Shown here: piece after piece, positions 7,837 to 16,143 of the stretch
Position numbering within the stretch: the first letter of the stretch is position 1
How the letters are laid out: each line of letters opens with the position of its first letter
NCBI GenBank assembly: GCA_036267355.1
Contig: DATAWG010000065.1
Location: 1-64,000, forward strand
DNA from: Pirellulales bacterium
GTDB lineage: Bacteria > Planctomycetota > Planctomycetia > Pirellulales > DATAWG01
Direction: 5' to 3'
DNA length: 64,000 bases
Translations under genes and position numbers: made by a program
Notes under the pieces: model-generated
Databases searched by the model: none
What the model saw: the letters and a program-made list of their open reading frames with translations, nothing else
Told to the model about the DNA's origin: nothing

Positions 7837-9615
7837 ATGACTTTGCGATGTCGGCTGCGCGGTCTTTTGCTTAGAAGCCTTCTGCGACGTTTGAACACCA
7901 CTGGAATCGCCGTAATTACCGCCGCGATGGCGTTGGCGGTGGTTGCGAGCGATTGCCGGACCGCGGCGGCCGACAATGCCGCCCTTCTTCAATCGGAAAT
8001 TCAAACCGGCGAATTCGGCTCGGCGCTGGCCACCGCTCGGCAATTGCCGGCTGGACCGCAGCGCGATCAAGCCCTCGCCCAAATTGCCGGTGCACAGAAC
8101 GCCGCCGGCGATCGCACGGCTTCGCTCGCCACGATCGGCGCTATCGATGACGATCAATCCCGCACCGATGCCCTCAAATCGGCCGACACCGTGCCGGTCG
8201 CCAAAGGCGGCTTCGGCGGCAATCAAGCCGATTTCGACTCCCTCATCGAACTGATCACCACAACAGTCGCCCCAACATCGTGGGACACCAACGGCGGAGT
8301 CGGCACGATTGCACCATTTCCGGGCGGCGTGTATGTCGATGCCGAAGGTGTATTGCGGCCGGCATTGAATGAAGATCGCTCCGGTGCTCTGGCCGAATTG
8401 CGCCGCGAGGCGAGCCTTGCCGGCGCCACCGGCATGGCCGCCGAAGTTCATCACCGATCGCGATTGCGCAAGGTTTCTCTAACGCGGCTCGAACGGGCCG
8501 TGCAACTCGCCCGCGCCGCCGGCCGCCAACCGACCGAAGACATGCAATTGCTCGCCGGGCTGGAGCGAATCAAATATGTGCTCGTTTATCCAGAGACGCA
8601 CGATTTGGTGATCGCCGGCCCGGCCGACGATTGGCAAACCGACGAGGAAGGCCGGATCGTCGCCAAGAACTCAAACCATCCGATCGTCCGGCTCGACGAC
8701 CTGGTGGTCGTGCTCCGCTATATGCGCAGCGCGAGCGATGCCCGCTTCGGATGCTCGATCACGCCGACCGCCGACGGCCTGGCGCGGACCAAAGAGTTCG
8801 TTGCGGAATCGAATCGCTCGCCGCTCAAGCCGGGCCAGCGCGATCGTTGGCTCGAACAACTCCGCAGCCACTTGGGCAAGCAAACGATCGAAGTCAACGG
8901 CATCGACCCGCGAACCCGCGTCGGCCGCGTGATGGTCGAGGCCGATTATCGGATGAAACTTGTCGGGCTGGGGCTCGAAGATGGAGTGCTCGGCGTGCCC
9001 AGCTATTTGAGCACGATCACCTTGAACAAAGACGGCTCGGTGCCGCCGCTCGACGTGCTCCGCTGGTGGTTCACGCTCAACTACAACGCCGTGCAAGCCA
9101 CCGCCGGCCACGACGCCTTCGAAATCCACGGCCAGGGCGTCAAGGTGCTCAGCGAAAACGAACTCCTCACGGCCACCGGGCAGCAAATCCACACCGGCCA
9201 AAGCAATCTGCTCAACGATCAGTTCGCCCACAATTTCACCGACCATTTTCCCGAACTGGCGGCAAAATACCCGGTGTATGCCGAACTGCAGAACATTTTT
9301 GACTTGGCCTTGGTCGGCGCCTTGATCCGCTCGGAAAAACTTGCCGAGCGAGCCGACTGGCATCTCACCTGCTTCGGCGACCCGAGTGAATACCAGGTGG
9401 AGCTTGCCGACGCGCCGCGCACGGTCGAGACGGTGATCAACCATCGCGTGATCGGCGGCGTGCATATTCTGGTCGGCGTCAGCGGCGGAGTGTCGTGCGA
9501 TCCAACGCCGCTGGTGAAATCCGACGCGATCCGCACCGACTACGGTCGCCTGCAAGACACCCGCACGTTTTCGAAGCCGAAACCGAATTCGCCGGAAGTC
9601 TGGTGGTGGGATTGA
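7837..9615 (+). CDS. DUF1598 domain protein, secreted
   Basis: A 592-residue protein. The ATG at 7837 follows a purine-rich GAGAGAGAGG; a basic n-region and hydrophobic stretch (residues about 12-45, ending TAAAD) make an export signal. Residues about 48-105 look like short helical repeats (GEFGSALATARQLP, QRDQALAQIAGAQ). A central region of about 150 residues follows. Residues about 365-490 fit DUF1598 (GVPSYLSTITLNKDG, LRWWFTLNYNAVQ, ENELLTATGQQIHTG), a domain described mainly from planctomycetes. No catalytic motif is evident and no function is known. It stands alone on the plus strand. Confidence 0.78.
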   Translation: MTLRCRLRGLLLRSLLRRLNTTGIAVITAAMALAVVASDCRTAAADNAALLQSEIQTGEFGSALATARQLPAGPQRDQALAQIAGAQNAAGDRTASLATIGAIDDDQSRTDALKSADTVPVAKGGFGGNQADFDSLIELITTTVAPTSWDTNGGVGTIAPFPGGVYVDAEGVLRPALNEDRSGALAELRREASLAGATGMAAEVHHRSRLRKVSLTRLERAVQLARAAGRQPTEDMQLLAGLERIKYVLVYPETHDLVIAGPADDWQTDEEGRIVAKNSNHPIVRLDDLVVVLRYMRSASDARFGCSITPTADGLARTKEFVAESNRSPLKPGQRDRWLEQLRSHLGKQTIEVNGIDPRTRVGRVMVEADYRMKLVGLGLEDGVLGVPSYLSTITLNKDGSVPPLDVLRWWFTLNYNAVQATAGHDAFEIHGQGVKVLSENELLTATGQQIHTGQSNLLNDQFAHNFTDHFPELAAKYPVYAELQNIFDLALVGALIRSEKLAERADWHLTCFGDPSEYQVELADAPRTVETVINHRVIGGVHILVGVSGGVSCDPTPLVKSDAIRTDYGRLQDTRTFSKPKPNSPEVWWWD

Positions 9616-9693
9616 TATCGGATGCCTCCGCACTTTTGCCGAGGTCAAATGCGGTCGGTAAGATACAGTTGACTCAACCCGCGCCGTGATGAA

Positions 9694-9924
9694 ATGTTAC
9701 ATTCAACGGTTACGACAAACGGCCAGACGACCCTCCTCGGCGAAGTTCTCCAAGCGCTGAACATCAGCCCTGGTGCGACGCTCGAGTACGAATTAGCTGG
9801 GGACCATGTGACCGTCCGAGTGCTCGGCGCGGTACATCCCCTGCATGGCGCTCGCCAGTGAGAAGGGAAGGGGAATGTCGTTCGCAGAGATTCGCCATGC
9901 CGCCGCCGAGGAGCGCTTGATCGA
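9694..9924 (+). pseudogene. Frameshifted AbrB/VapB-type antitoxin remnant
   Basis: The frame 9694-9861 encodes 55 residues beginning MLHSTVTTNGQTTLLGEVLQ and continuing LNISPGATLEYELAGDHVTV. This is the swapped-hairpin AbrB/MazE-type DNA-binding fold typical of VapB- or PrlF-like antitoxins. It ends prematurely after VHPLHGARQ. Family-like sequence resumes in the next frame from 9845 (EKGRGMSFAEIRHAAAEERLI), as expected after a one-base frameshift near 9835-9850. The normal C-terminal toxin-binding tail is replaced by the fused toxin fragment that follows. Confidence 0.75.
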
Positions 9925-10053
9925 TACAAGAAGACGAGCCTCCACTTCGTCGATTGTGTCGTTGCAGCAGCGGCCGTAATTCAGGGCGTCCCGATCGCCA
10001 GTTTCGACCGGGGCTTCTCGCAGCTTACCGACGTTCGCGTCAAACTCGATTGA
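9925..10053 (+). pseudogene. C-terminal fragment of a PIN-domain (VapC-like) toxin
   Basis: The frame from 9925 to the stop at 10051-10053 encodes FVDCVVAAAAVIQGVPIASFDRGFSQLTDV in two pieces: FVDCVVAAAAVIQG, then VPIASFDRGFSQLTDV. This is the end of a PIN domain: the acidic residue in VDC, the alanine-rich helix, and the SFDRGF strand-loop. The first roughly 90 residues of a normal PIN toxin are absent. The fragment directly abuts the antitoxin remnant, so a deletion has fused the two. The stop overlaps the 3' end of the convergent glycosyltransferase gene by 14 bases. Confidence 0.72.
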
Positions 10054-11203
10054 CGGACGAGAGTGCCTCGGCATGCGTCCGCAATTCGATTTCTGGCGAC
10101 CTTTCCGGCGGTCGGCTTTGGTCGACCAGTTCCAGCAACTCCTCCGTCTCGGCCAATAACTGCTCGTGCGGATCGGCGGCGTCGGTCGCCGTGGGCCCGT
10201 CGTCGGCGCGGCGCGTTTGCGGGGCGAAGTTCACCGTGCGATCGATCAGGTAGAACGGCCGTGCTCGCACCTGATCGTAGATCCGCACGACGTATTCGCC
10301 CAGCATGCTGATGCCCAACGCGTTCAATGCTCCAAAGAAACTGGCGCTGAGGATATACGACGTCCAGCCGGGAATCGCCAAGCCGGTGAACAGCCGGCAA
10401 TAGAGCGAAAACGTGCCGAGACCGAGAAACACGGCCATCGCCGCGCAGGCGATCAGATAAAACACCGTCAACGGCAACGCCGAAAACGAGAAAATGGCCG
10501 TCTTCGCCAATCGCATCAGTCCGCGCAGCGAAACGCGCGGCCGGGCGTCGTAACGCGCGTTGCGCTCGACTTCGATGCCGCATTGGCGAAAGCCGACCCA
10601 TGACCGCAGGCCCGGCAAATATCGGTCGCGCTCGGCGAGCGTCACGATCTGGCGAACAGCGCGGGCATCGATCAAGCTGAAATTTCCTGCCTCGGCCGGA
10701 ATCGGCGTCGTCGCCACGGAACTCATCAATCGGTGAAATGCTCCGAACAAGGCCCGCTTCCAGGCCCGTTCCTTTCGCCGCACGCGCACGGCATACACTA
10801 TGTCGTACCCCTCGCGCCAGCGTTCCAAGAACTGACCGATGGCGCTCGGCGCATCTTGCAGATCGGAATCCATTAAAACGACCGCGTGGCCGCGAGCGTG
10901 TCGCAGGCCGGCTTGAACCGCCGCCTGATGGCCGAAATTCCGCGAGAAATGAATCACCCGCACATCGGAATAACGCGCCGCAAGCTGATCGAGCAATCGG
11001 CTGCTGCCGTCGCTCGATCCGTCGTCGACAAAGACGATCTCCGACCGCACCCGGCAACTGGCGAGCGCCATTCGCACCTGGCCAAGCAGCGACTTCAACA
11101 CTTCGACTTCGTTAAAAACGGGCAGCACGACGCTTACGAGCGTGTCGTCTGCGGCCGGCCGCGTCGGCATTGCCGCAGCGTCGTAGTGTTCGCCAAGCGG
11201 CAT
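10040..11203 (-). CDS. Family 2 glycosyltransferase, dolichol-phosphate-mannose-synthase-like
   Basis: About 387 residues from the preferred ATG at 11203 (the frame is open to 11311; ATG at 11170 is also possible). The GT-A domain has VVLPVFNE, VDDGSSDGS (Asp pair near 60) and MDSDLQDAP (near 111), the nucleotide- and metal-binding motifs of GtrB/DPMS-like enzymes. Two C-terminal transmembrane helices follow (FSALPLTVFYLIACAAMAVF and YILSASFFGALNALGISML). These enzymes transfer a sugar from a nucleotide donor to polyprenyl phosphate at the inner face of the membrane. The acidic/polar tail after the second helix is unusual. The GT-C type proteins nearby could use the lipid-linked sugar. Confidence 0.87.
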   Translation of the reverse strand: MPLGEHYDAAAMPTRPAADDTLVSVVLPVFNEVEVLKSLLGQVRMALASCRVRSEIVFVDDGSSDGSSRLLDQLAARYSDVRVIHFSRNFGHQAAVQAGLRHARGHAVVLMDSDLQDAPSAIGQFLERWREGYDIVYAVRVRRKERAWKRALFGAFHRLMSSVATTPIPAEAGNFSLIDARAVRQIVTLAERDRYLPGLRSWVGFRQCGIEVERNARYDARPRVSLRGLMRLAKTAIFSFSALPLTVFYLIACAAMAVFLGLGTFSLYCRLFTGLAIPGWTSYILSASFFGALNALGISMLGEYVVRIYDQVRARPFYLIDRTVNFAPQTRRADDGPTATDAADPHEQLLAETEELLELVDQSRPPERSPEIELRTHAEALSSVNRV

Positions 11204-11261
11204 ATCGGCTTCCGGAACAATCGTTTGCAATCGGCACCTATCGTTCGTTCGAGCGTCGTTA

Positions 11262-11337
11262 GCCCGCAGCGCTAGCAAGGGAATGCTGAGTGCTGGGTTT
11301 TCGCAATCCACTGCATTCCCTTGCTAGCGCTGCGGGC
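11262..11337. repeat. Palindromic repeat family B, copy 2
   Basis: Perfect 25-base arms (11262-11286 and 11313-11337) containing GCGCTAGCAAGGGAATGC and its complement, with a 26-base loop. It overlaps the last codons of the YfhO-like gene, which stops at 11324, so again the repeat supplies a gene's 3' end. Confidence 0.82.
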
Positions 11338-13630
11338 GCGGAGGCGCATGCCGTGGCGTGCGCCGCCGGAGTTGCGCCACCAGCACGATTCCGCCAAGCA
11401 AGCCTAGCCCACAGAGCGACAAAAACCGGCCCCAACCCAGGCTCTCAGGCTGAAACTCGAAGCGAACTTCCGACGTGCCTCGCGGGCAAAGGCACCCCAA
11501 AAAATCGCCATCCACGCGCAAGACCATCTGCGGCCGGCCGGCGATCCAGCATTTCCATCCGGGATGAAAACTCTCGGACACAAACAATAGCCGCTGGGCT
11601 GGAGCATCGGCTCGAAGACGGATTTTGCCGGGCCGGTCGTCGAGAATCGTGACGATCCCGGCAGGCCCGCTATCGAGCGCGATCGGCTGCTCGACAAGCG
11701 CCGTCGATTCCAACGGAATCCGGTTTATATCGTGCGCCGGATCGCTGCTGAGCTTGATGACGGCGAATAGCTTCGTTCGCGGCAAAGGATTGTCGATGCT
11801 CAGCCAGTCGCCGATGCGAGGGGCGAAGCCCAGCTCTCGCTCCAACGTAAATTCATCGGTTGCGGAACCAACATTGGCCACCCGCAAGGCGGCCGCATCG
11901 CGATAGTCGAGCCGTCGAGCGGGCTCCAGGCCGGCGTATCCGTCCGCAAATTTCCACCCGCTGAGCAACAGCCGATCGCCCCGATGTACCGCCGGTTGGT
12001 TCGGCTGCGACAAATCGACTGCAATGCGCAGACTAGGCGAAGACCGCGGCGGATCGCCTCCGGCAATGAAATTGGCCAGCGTCGTCGTTTGCGGATATAC
12101 GGCGTAGCTGAGACCATACGCGCCCAGGTCGACGGCCGCCAACAAGATCAGCGCCGCGCGCGCCCGCCGAATGCCTCGCGAACTCCACCCGATTAGCAGC
12201 CCAGCGCTGCCGATCAGCAGGGGGCCGGTCCACCGCAGCAGAGCATCGGACACGCGCGGCCCGGACGGCGGACCCGACCTTGGCCAATGCGGTTCGGCTT
12301 CCCACAAAACCGGCGCGAGGGCAGCGAGCGCGACGCTCAGCCCGAACAACAGCCAAATCGCTCTCAAGCCGGCGCGGTTTTGGTTTGTCGATCGAACCAA
12401 CTTCGCGAAGCCAATTGCCGCCAAGATCGCGAGGCCAAAATGAACGAGTACGATCGCGCGGCACGGGAAGCGAAAGCGATTCATCACCGGCAACCACCCG
12501 CCAAGATTCGCAGCCGGCCCGTATCCGCCCAGTGCAATCAGCAGCCCCACGATCACTAGCACCAGCGCGCCCGACACCAACGGTCGCATGCGGCGCGAAT
12601 GTTTCGCGCTGAACAGGCACCAGACGGCCAGTAGCAACGTGACCGAGCCGGCGTAGCAGCCGTATTCATGCGTATTGCGGCCGACCGTACGCGTGGCAAA
12701 CAGATACGGCGCCACGAACTGCGTAAGGTTGAGCGGATGCAGCGAGCCCCAATTGTGGAACGACGCGTCCGCCGCTTGCCGCGACGATTCGCCGAGCGCT
12801 TCCCAAGTCGGCAGAAGCTGCACGGCGGCGATGGCGAAGCCAAGAGCGATCCAGGGGATTAGGGGCGAGGGGCGAGGGGCGAGGGGCGAGGGAGAAGGGG
12901 GCAGCGGTTGCGGGCCAGGGGGCAGAGACGACAGGGCAGCGCGGCGGGAGCGGGTCACGAGCAGGGCGTAGCCGGCTTCGGCGATTAGCGAATACCACAC
13001 GTATTGCGGGTAGCCGATGAGCAGTTGCGACGCGGTCAGCAGCGCAATCGCGACGCCGGCGAAGACTTTGTGGTTTGGTGCGATGACCGGTTTCGGCCGC
13101 AAGAACACATCGATCGCAATCAATAGCCAAGGCAAGTGCGCCACCACCGCCACGGCATTCACGTGCACGAAGTGCAGCATCGTGAAGCCGGAAAATGCGA
13201 ACGCCATTCCGCCAAATAGGGCCGCATCGCGCGGTAGCCGCCATCGCCGCAGCAACCAATACGTGCCCACGAGCAGCAGCGGATAATTGACGAGGCATTC
13301 TAGATCGAATGCCACCGCGAGCGGCAAGAATCGGTAGAGCAGAAAATGCAACGGATGATAGCCGCCGAGTTGGCCTTCGCCCGTCAGATAAAATCCGCAA
13401 TACATTTGCGGCGACCAATCGAATGGGTCGCCCGCAGCGAGGCAGCGAGCATAAAACGCCCGCAGCGGCAGATGAAACGCCCCGAGATCGTCGGCCGTAT
13501 AGACGCGGCCGGCCAACATCGGGATGGCCATCGCGATTGACAATCCAGTGCAAACCACGAGCAGACATTTGAACAAGGTCCGCCCTCTCCTGCCGCGAAC
13601 TCCCAAAGGAGTTCCCATCCCGTTCGGCAT
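11324..13630 (-). CDS. YfhO-like polytopic membrane protein (GT-C-type)
   Basis: About 768 residues. An N-terminal helix is followed by a first loop containing YTADDLGAFHLPLRAFYARC, which resembles the acidic first loop of GT-C glycosyltransferases. About a dozen hydrophobic segments follow, then a non-membrane region (RLLLSGWKFADGYAG, LFVSESFHPGWKCWI) and one last C-terminal helix. SFHPGWK is a hallmark seen in YfhO proteins. YfhO relatives glycosylate lipoteichoic acid; here the acceptor is unknown. The start is uncertain: the frame is open to 13792, ATG occurs at 13630 and 13618, and a TTG at 13576 has a strong AGGAGAGG upstream. A cytoplasmic or periplasmic loop contains a 7-bp tandem repeat expansion (12861-12893), giving PSPLAPRPSPL. 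Confidence 0.78.
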   Translation of the reverse strand: MPNGMGTPLGVRGRRGRTLFKCLLVVCTGLSIAMAIPMLAGRVYTADDLGAFHLPLRAFYARCLAAGDPFDWSPQMYCGFYLTGEGQLGGYHPLHFLLYRFLPLAVAFDLECLVNYPLLLVGTYWLLRRWRLPRDAALFGGMAFAFSGFTMLHFVHVNAVAVVAHLPWLLIAIDVFLRPKPVIAPNHKVFAGVAIALLTASQLLIGYPQYVWYSLIAEAGYALLVTRSRRAALSSLPPGPQPLPPSPSPLAPRPSPLIPWIALGFAIAAVQLLPTWEALGESSRQAADASFHNWGSLHPLNLTQFVAPYLFATRTVGRNTHEYGCYAGSVTLLLAVWCLFSAKHSRRMRPLVSGALVLVIVGLLIALGGYGPAANLGGWLPVMNRFRFPCRAIVLVHFGLAILAAIGFAKLVRSTNQNRAGLRAIWLLFGLSVALAALAPVLWEAEPHWPRSGPPSGPRVSDALLRWTGPLLIGSAGLLIGWSSRGIRRARAALILLAAVDLGAYGLSYAVYPQTTTLANFIAGGDPPRSSPSLRIAVDLSQPNQPAVHRGDRLLLSGWKFADGYAGLEPARRLDYRDAAALRVANVGSATDEFTLERELGFAPRIGDWLSIDNPLPRTKLFAVIKLSSDPAHDINRIPLESTALVEQPIALDSGPAGIVTILDDRPGKIRLRADAPAQRLLFVSESFHPGWKCWIAGRPQMVLRVDGDFLGCLCPRGTSEVRFEFQPESLGWGRFLSLCGLGLLGGIVLVAQLRRRTPRHAPPRPQR
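12861..12893. repeat. 7-bp tandem repeat (GGGGCGA) inside the YfhO-like gene
   Basis: Four or more direct copies of a 7-base unit run through the coding sequence. Read on the minus strand, this gives the Pro/Ser-rich SPSPLAPRPSPL. Because 7 is not a multiple of 3, three units add exactly 7 codons. The same unit recurs at 47127-47158. Confidence 0.8.
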
Positions 13631-13808
13631 CGAGCCGCGCTTGCGGTTTTTCGCCGCCAATCGCTCACCGCAGCCCAATGCATTGCCGGGCAATGGTTCG
13701 GGCGCATCAATCAACCCGATCGCTGCCGCACATTGCTGGACAAGCCGGCAATGGCACCCGGCATCGAGCAACCTTGCAATTGCGGAAGGCATAGTTCGAG
13801 CGCCCGGG

Positions 13809-14921
13809 CTATGCGGTTCCGAACGTCACAAAAGAATTCCAACGGCCGGCGCGCGTGATCAGTGCGCCTGGGTCGGTCGTCAGATCGCGCAGATGCGGAA
13901 CGTTCAGAATCTTGAACGGGCTGCGGAGCGGCTGCCATGCTTCCCCACGCTGCTCGATGCGGCCTTCGGCGATCGGACCCAGCCGATCAGCCGCCAGACC
14001 GAGATACGACACGCGCGACGGATCGAGCCCCATGATCCGTGCCACGGTCGCATCAAGCGCCGTAAGATTGCTGCCCACCAGCACCAAGCCGAGTTGCTTC
14101 GGGCTGCCCATGATCGGGCCATCGCCCTCCATGCACGTGATGCCGTCGACGATGGCCACGGTTTTTGTCAGCGTCGCGTTCAGGTCGAACACCGTTTGCG
14201 GGATGCCGGCGTAGTGCAGCACGTTTTTGGGCCAACCGTAGGCGATGCCGGGCAGCGTGCCGTAAAGATTCTTCATCGAAGCGGTGAAGCCGACCCAATG
14301 ATGTGTCTTCAACTTCGGCATTGAAACGACCAGATCGGCTTCGGCAATCGAGCGTGGAAAATAGAATCCCGTGAGCCGACTGACGCCGCCCCGGTTGGGC
14401 ACCCACACGGCTTGCTCGTAGTTCAGGTCGGCGAAATCGAGCCCGGCCGAATCGAGGGCCGATTGAACGCCTGATTCCACGAGCGCCATCTCGGTATCGC
14501 GCACGTGCCCCGGTCCTTCGCCCACGACAACTGTCGCTCCCCAGCGGCGAAACACCGCGGCCGCGGCCAAAAGCATCGCCGGATGCGTCGTCATTTGCGG
14601 CGACTTGCGCGATGGCTCGACGAGATTCGGCTTAAGCAGCACGCGCTTGCCCGCAAGCGTTGCCGGCTGCAAACCGGAGGCCAGCAGCCCGTCGCGAATG
14701 GTCTGTTCCAGCGGGCCGTCGTACCGCTGATTGCGAGCGATAAACACAGCCGCCTTCGGGCCGAACAGCCTGCGAACCATCGGCCATGCACACAGTCCGG
14801 CAAGTGCCGTCCCGCATCCGACGAGCAACGCGCGGCGATCGAAATTGCCACGTGCGTTGGACGTGCGCGAAGCACCGAGATCGGTCGGCTCCGGCGCAGC
14901 GAATTGAAATTGGTGTGTCAT
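13809..14921 (-). CDS. DUF362 protein with probable Tat/export signal
   Basis: About 370 residues from the ATG at 14921. That ATG overlaps the stop of the preceding gene as ATGA, which supports translational coupling. The N-terminus has NFDRRALLVGCGTALAGLCAW, a twin-arginine-like signal. The body is DUF362: KRVLLKPNLVEP, VVVGEGPGHVRDTEMAL, SMPKLKTHHWVGFTASMKNLYG and VDGITCMEGDGPIMG. DUF362 proteins are often linked to iron-sulfur or redox functions, but this one lacks the C-terminal ferredoxin cluster seen in many. The role is unknown; tight linkage to the toroid protein suggests a joint function. Confidence 0.85.
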   Translation of the reverse strand: MTHQFQFAAPEPTDLGASRTSNARGNFDRRALLVGCGTALAGLCAWPMVRRLFGPKAAVFIARNQRYDGPLEQTIRDGLLASGLQPATLAGKRVLLKPNLVEPSRKSPQMTTHPAMLLAAAAVFRRWGATVVVGEGPGHVRDTEMALVESGVQSALDSAGLDFADLNYEQAVWVPNRGGVSRLTGFYFPRSIAEADLVVSMPKLKTHHWVGFTASMKNLYGTLPGIAYGWPKNVLHYAGIPQTVFDLNATLTKTVAIVDGITCMEGDGPIMGSPKQLGLVLVGSNLTALDATVARIMGLDPSRVSYLGLAADRLGPIAEGRIEQRGEAWQPLRSPFKILNVPHLRDLTTDPGALITRAGRWNSFVTFGTA

Positions 14922-15898
14922 GCAGATTTTCGAGATGCCGAAAGCGCGACCAGTGGGCAGTTCGTGCCGAGCGAGGCCAAGCTCAAAAGCGCCAATTTGA
15001 ACGCGGCGCCGTCGCGGCGCATCGTGCGGCGGTATGCGGCTTCCAGCCAACTAGCGGCGCCAGCGGGAAAGCGATCGTGTGCCGCAAGGCCGATCAAGCC
15101 GTAGGAGAGCGATGCCGACGTCGTCTCGGCCGAAAGGCTCGACGCGAGAAAATCCAACGAACGTTTGATCCGGCCATCGGCATCCGGCTGGCCGGCGAGC
15201 GCGAGCATTGCCAAACCGGTCGGTTGCACGTGCGGGCGAAGCTCTTGCCCGAGCACGATCGTGTTGCCGTAGTTGCAGCCACCGGCCGGCAGCAGCCGAT
15301 CGATCAGCATCGCGAGCGCCTCTCGCGTTCGCGGATGCGCGGCGAAGCCGGCCGCTTTCAGTGCGACGACATGGATCGCCGTCGGCTCGACCCAAGAATA
15401 AGTGCCATTCACCCACGGCCAGCCGACAACGGCAGATTTTCGCAGCAATTCATCTGACTCCGCCGAATCACCGGCGGTTTGCAAAATCCAGTTCACGGCT
15501 CGCGATGTGTCGAAGAGATCGGTCGGGGTGGCGGGCGAAGCGGATGTTCGGGCGATGGCAACCGTGGCAAGAACCGCCCAACCGGTGGGCCATGCTGGAT
15601 TTGGTTGCGAGGGATTCGCGGGCGGCGACCCAGGGAAGGCCGACGCAGCGGATGGCGAGTGGAGGGTTTTGGATCGATCTTCGTTGGGCTTGGGGTCGGA
15701 TGGTGGGATCGTGCTCACGCTGCCGTCGGGCGATTGGCAATCCGCGAGCCAACGGAGCGCCGATGCGGCCGAGCGGTTCGCGGCCGATAGCGCGATTGCC
15801 GCCAGCGCTGTGGGCTCGCTGCTCGCCGGTCCCTGCGGATGATATCCGCACGGGATCTGCGTCGAGAGCCGATTCAGCAGTTCATCGTTCCAAGCCAT
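14918..15898 (-). CDS. Prenyltransferase/squalene-cyclase-like repeat protein
   Basis: A 326-residue, mostly helical protein with repeats of the alpha/alpha-toroid type: ALRWLADCQSPDGSVS, VNWILQTAGDSAESDELL, GWPWVNGTYSWVEPTAIHVVAL, MLIDRLLPAGGCNYGNTIV and QPTGLAMLALAGQPDADG. There is no signal peptide and no DxDD cyclase motif, so true terpene cyclisation is unlikely. Non-catalytic toroid proteins are common in planctomycetes. Its stop overlaps the start of the DUF362 gene (ATGA). It is transcribed divergently from the GT39 gene at 16144. Confidence 0.75.
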   Translation of the reverse strand: MAWNDELLNRLSTQIPCGYHPQGPASSEPTALAAIALSAANRSAASALRWLADCQSPDGSVSTIPPSDPKPNEDRSKTLHSPSAASAFPGSPPANPSQPNPAWPTGWAVLATVAIARTSASPATPTDLFDTSRAVNWILQTAGDSAESDELLRKSAVVGWPWVNGTYSWVEPTAIHVVALKAAGFAAHPRTREALAMLIDRLLPAGGCNYGNTIVLGQELRPHVQPTGLAMLALAGQPDADGRIKRSLDFLASSLSAETTSASLSYGLIGLAAHDRFPAGAASWLEAAYRRTMRRDGAAFKLALLSLASLGTNCPLVALSASRKSA

Positions 15899-16143
15899 GC
15901 AACCGTCCTAATCGATCCGCGGTCGCGAGCAATGCGCGTCGAAAGGAGCAGGCACACTCCCTGTGCCGTCCGCCCTGCTTTTATGCGCCGCCGGCCATCG
16001 GGTTCCGTGCGGAGTCGTGAAACATCGATTGGCCCGTGGCGGTGCAATTGCGCAGCGTGGGCCATAAAAAAAGATAGCTTTGCCTCGTGGTCGGGGAGCG
16101 AGACACGCGAAAATCCCGACAGTTTTTCCCGAACGGCCGGAAC

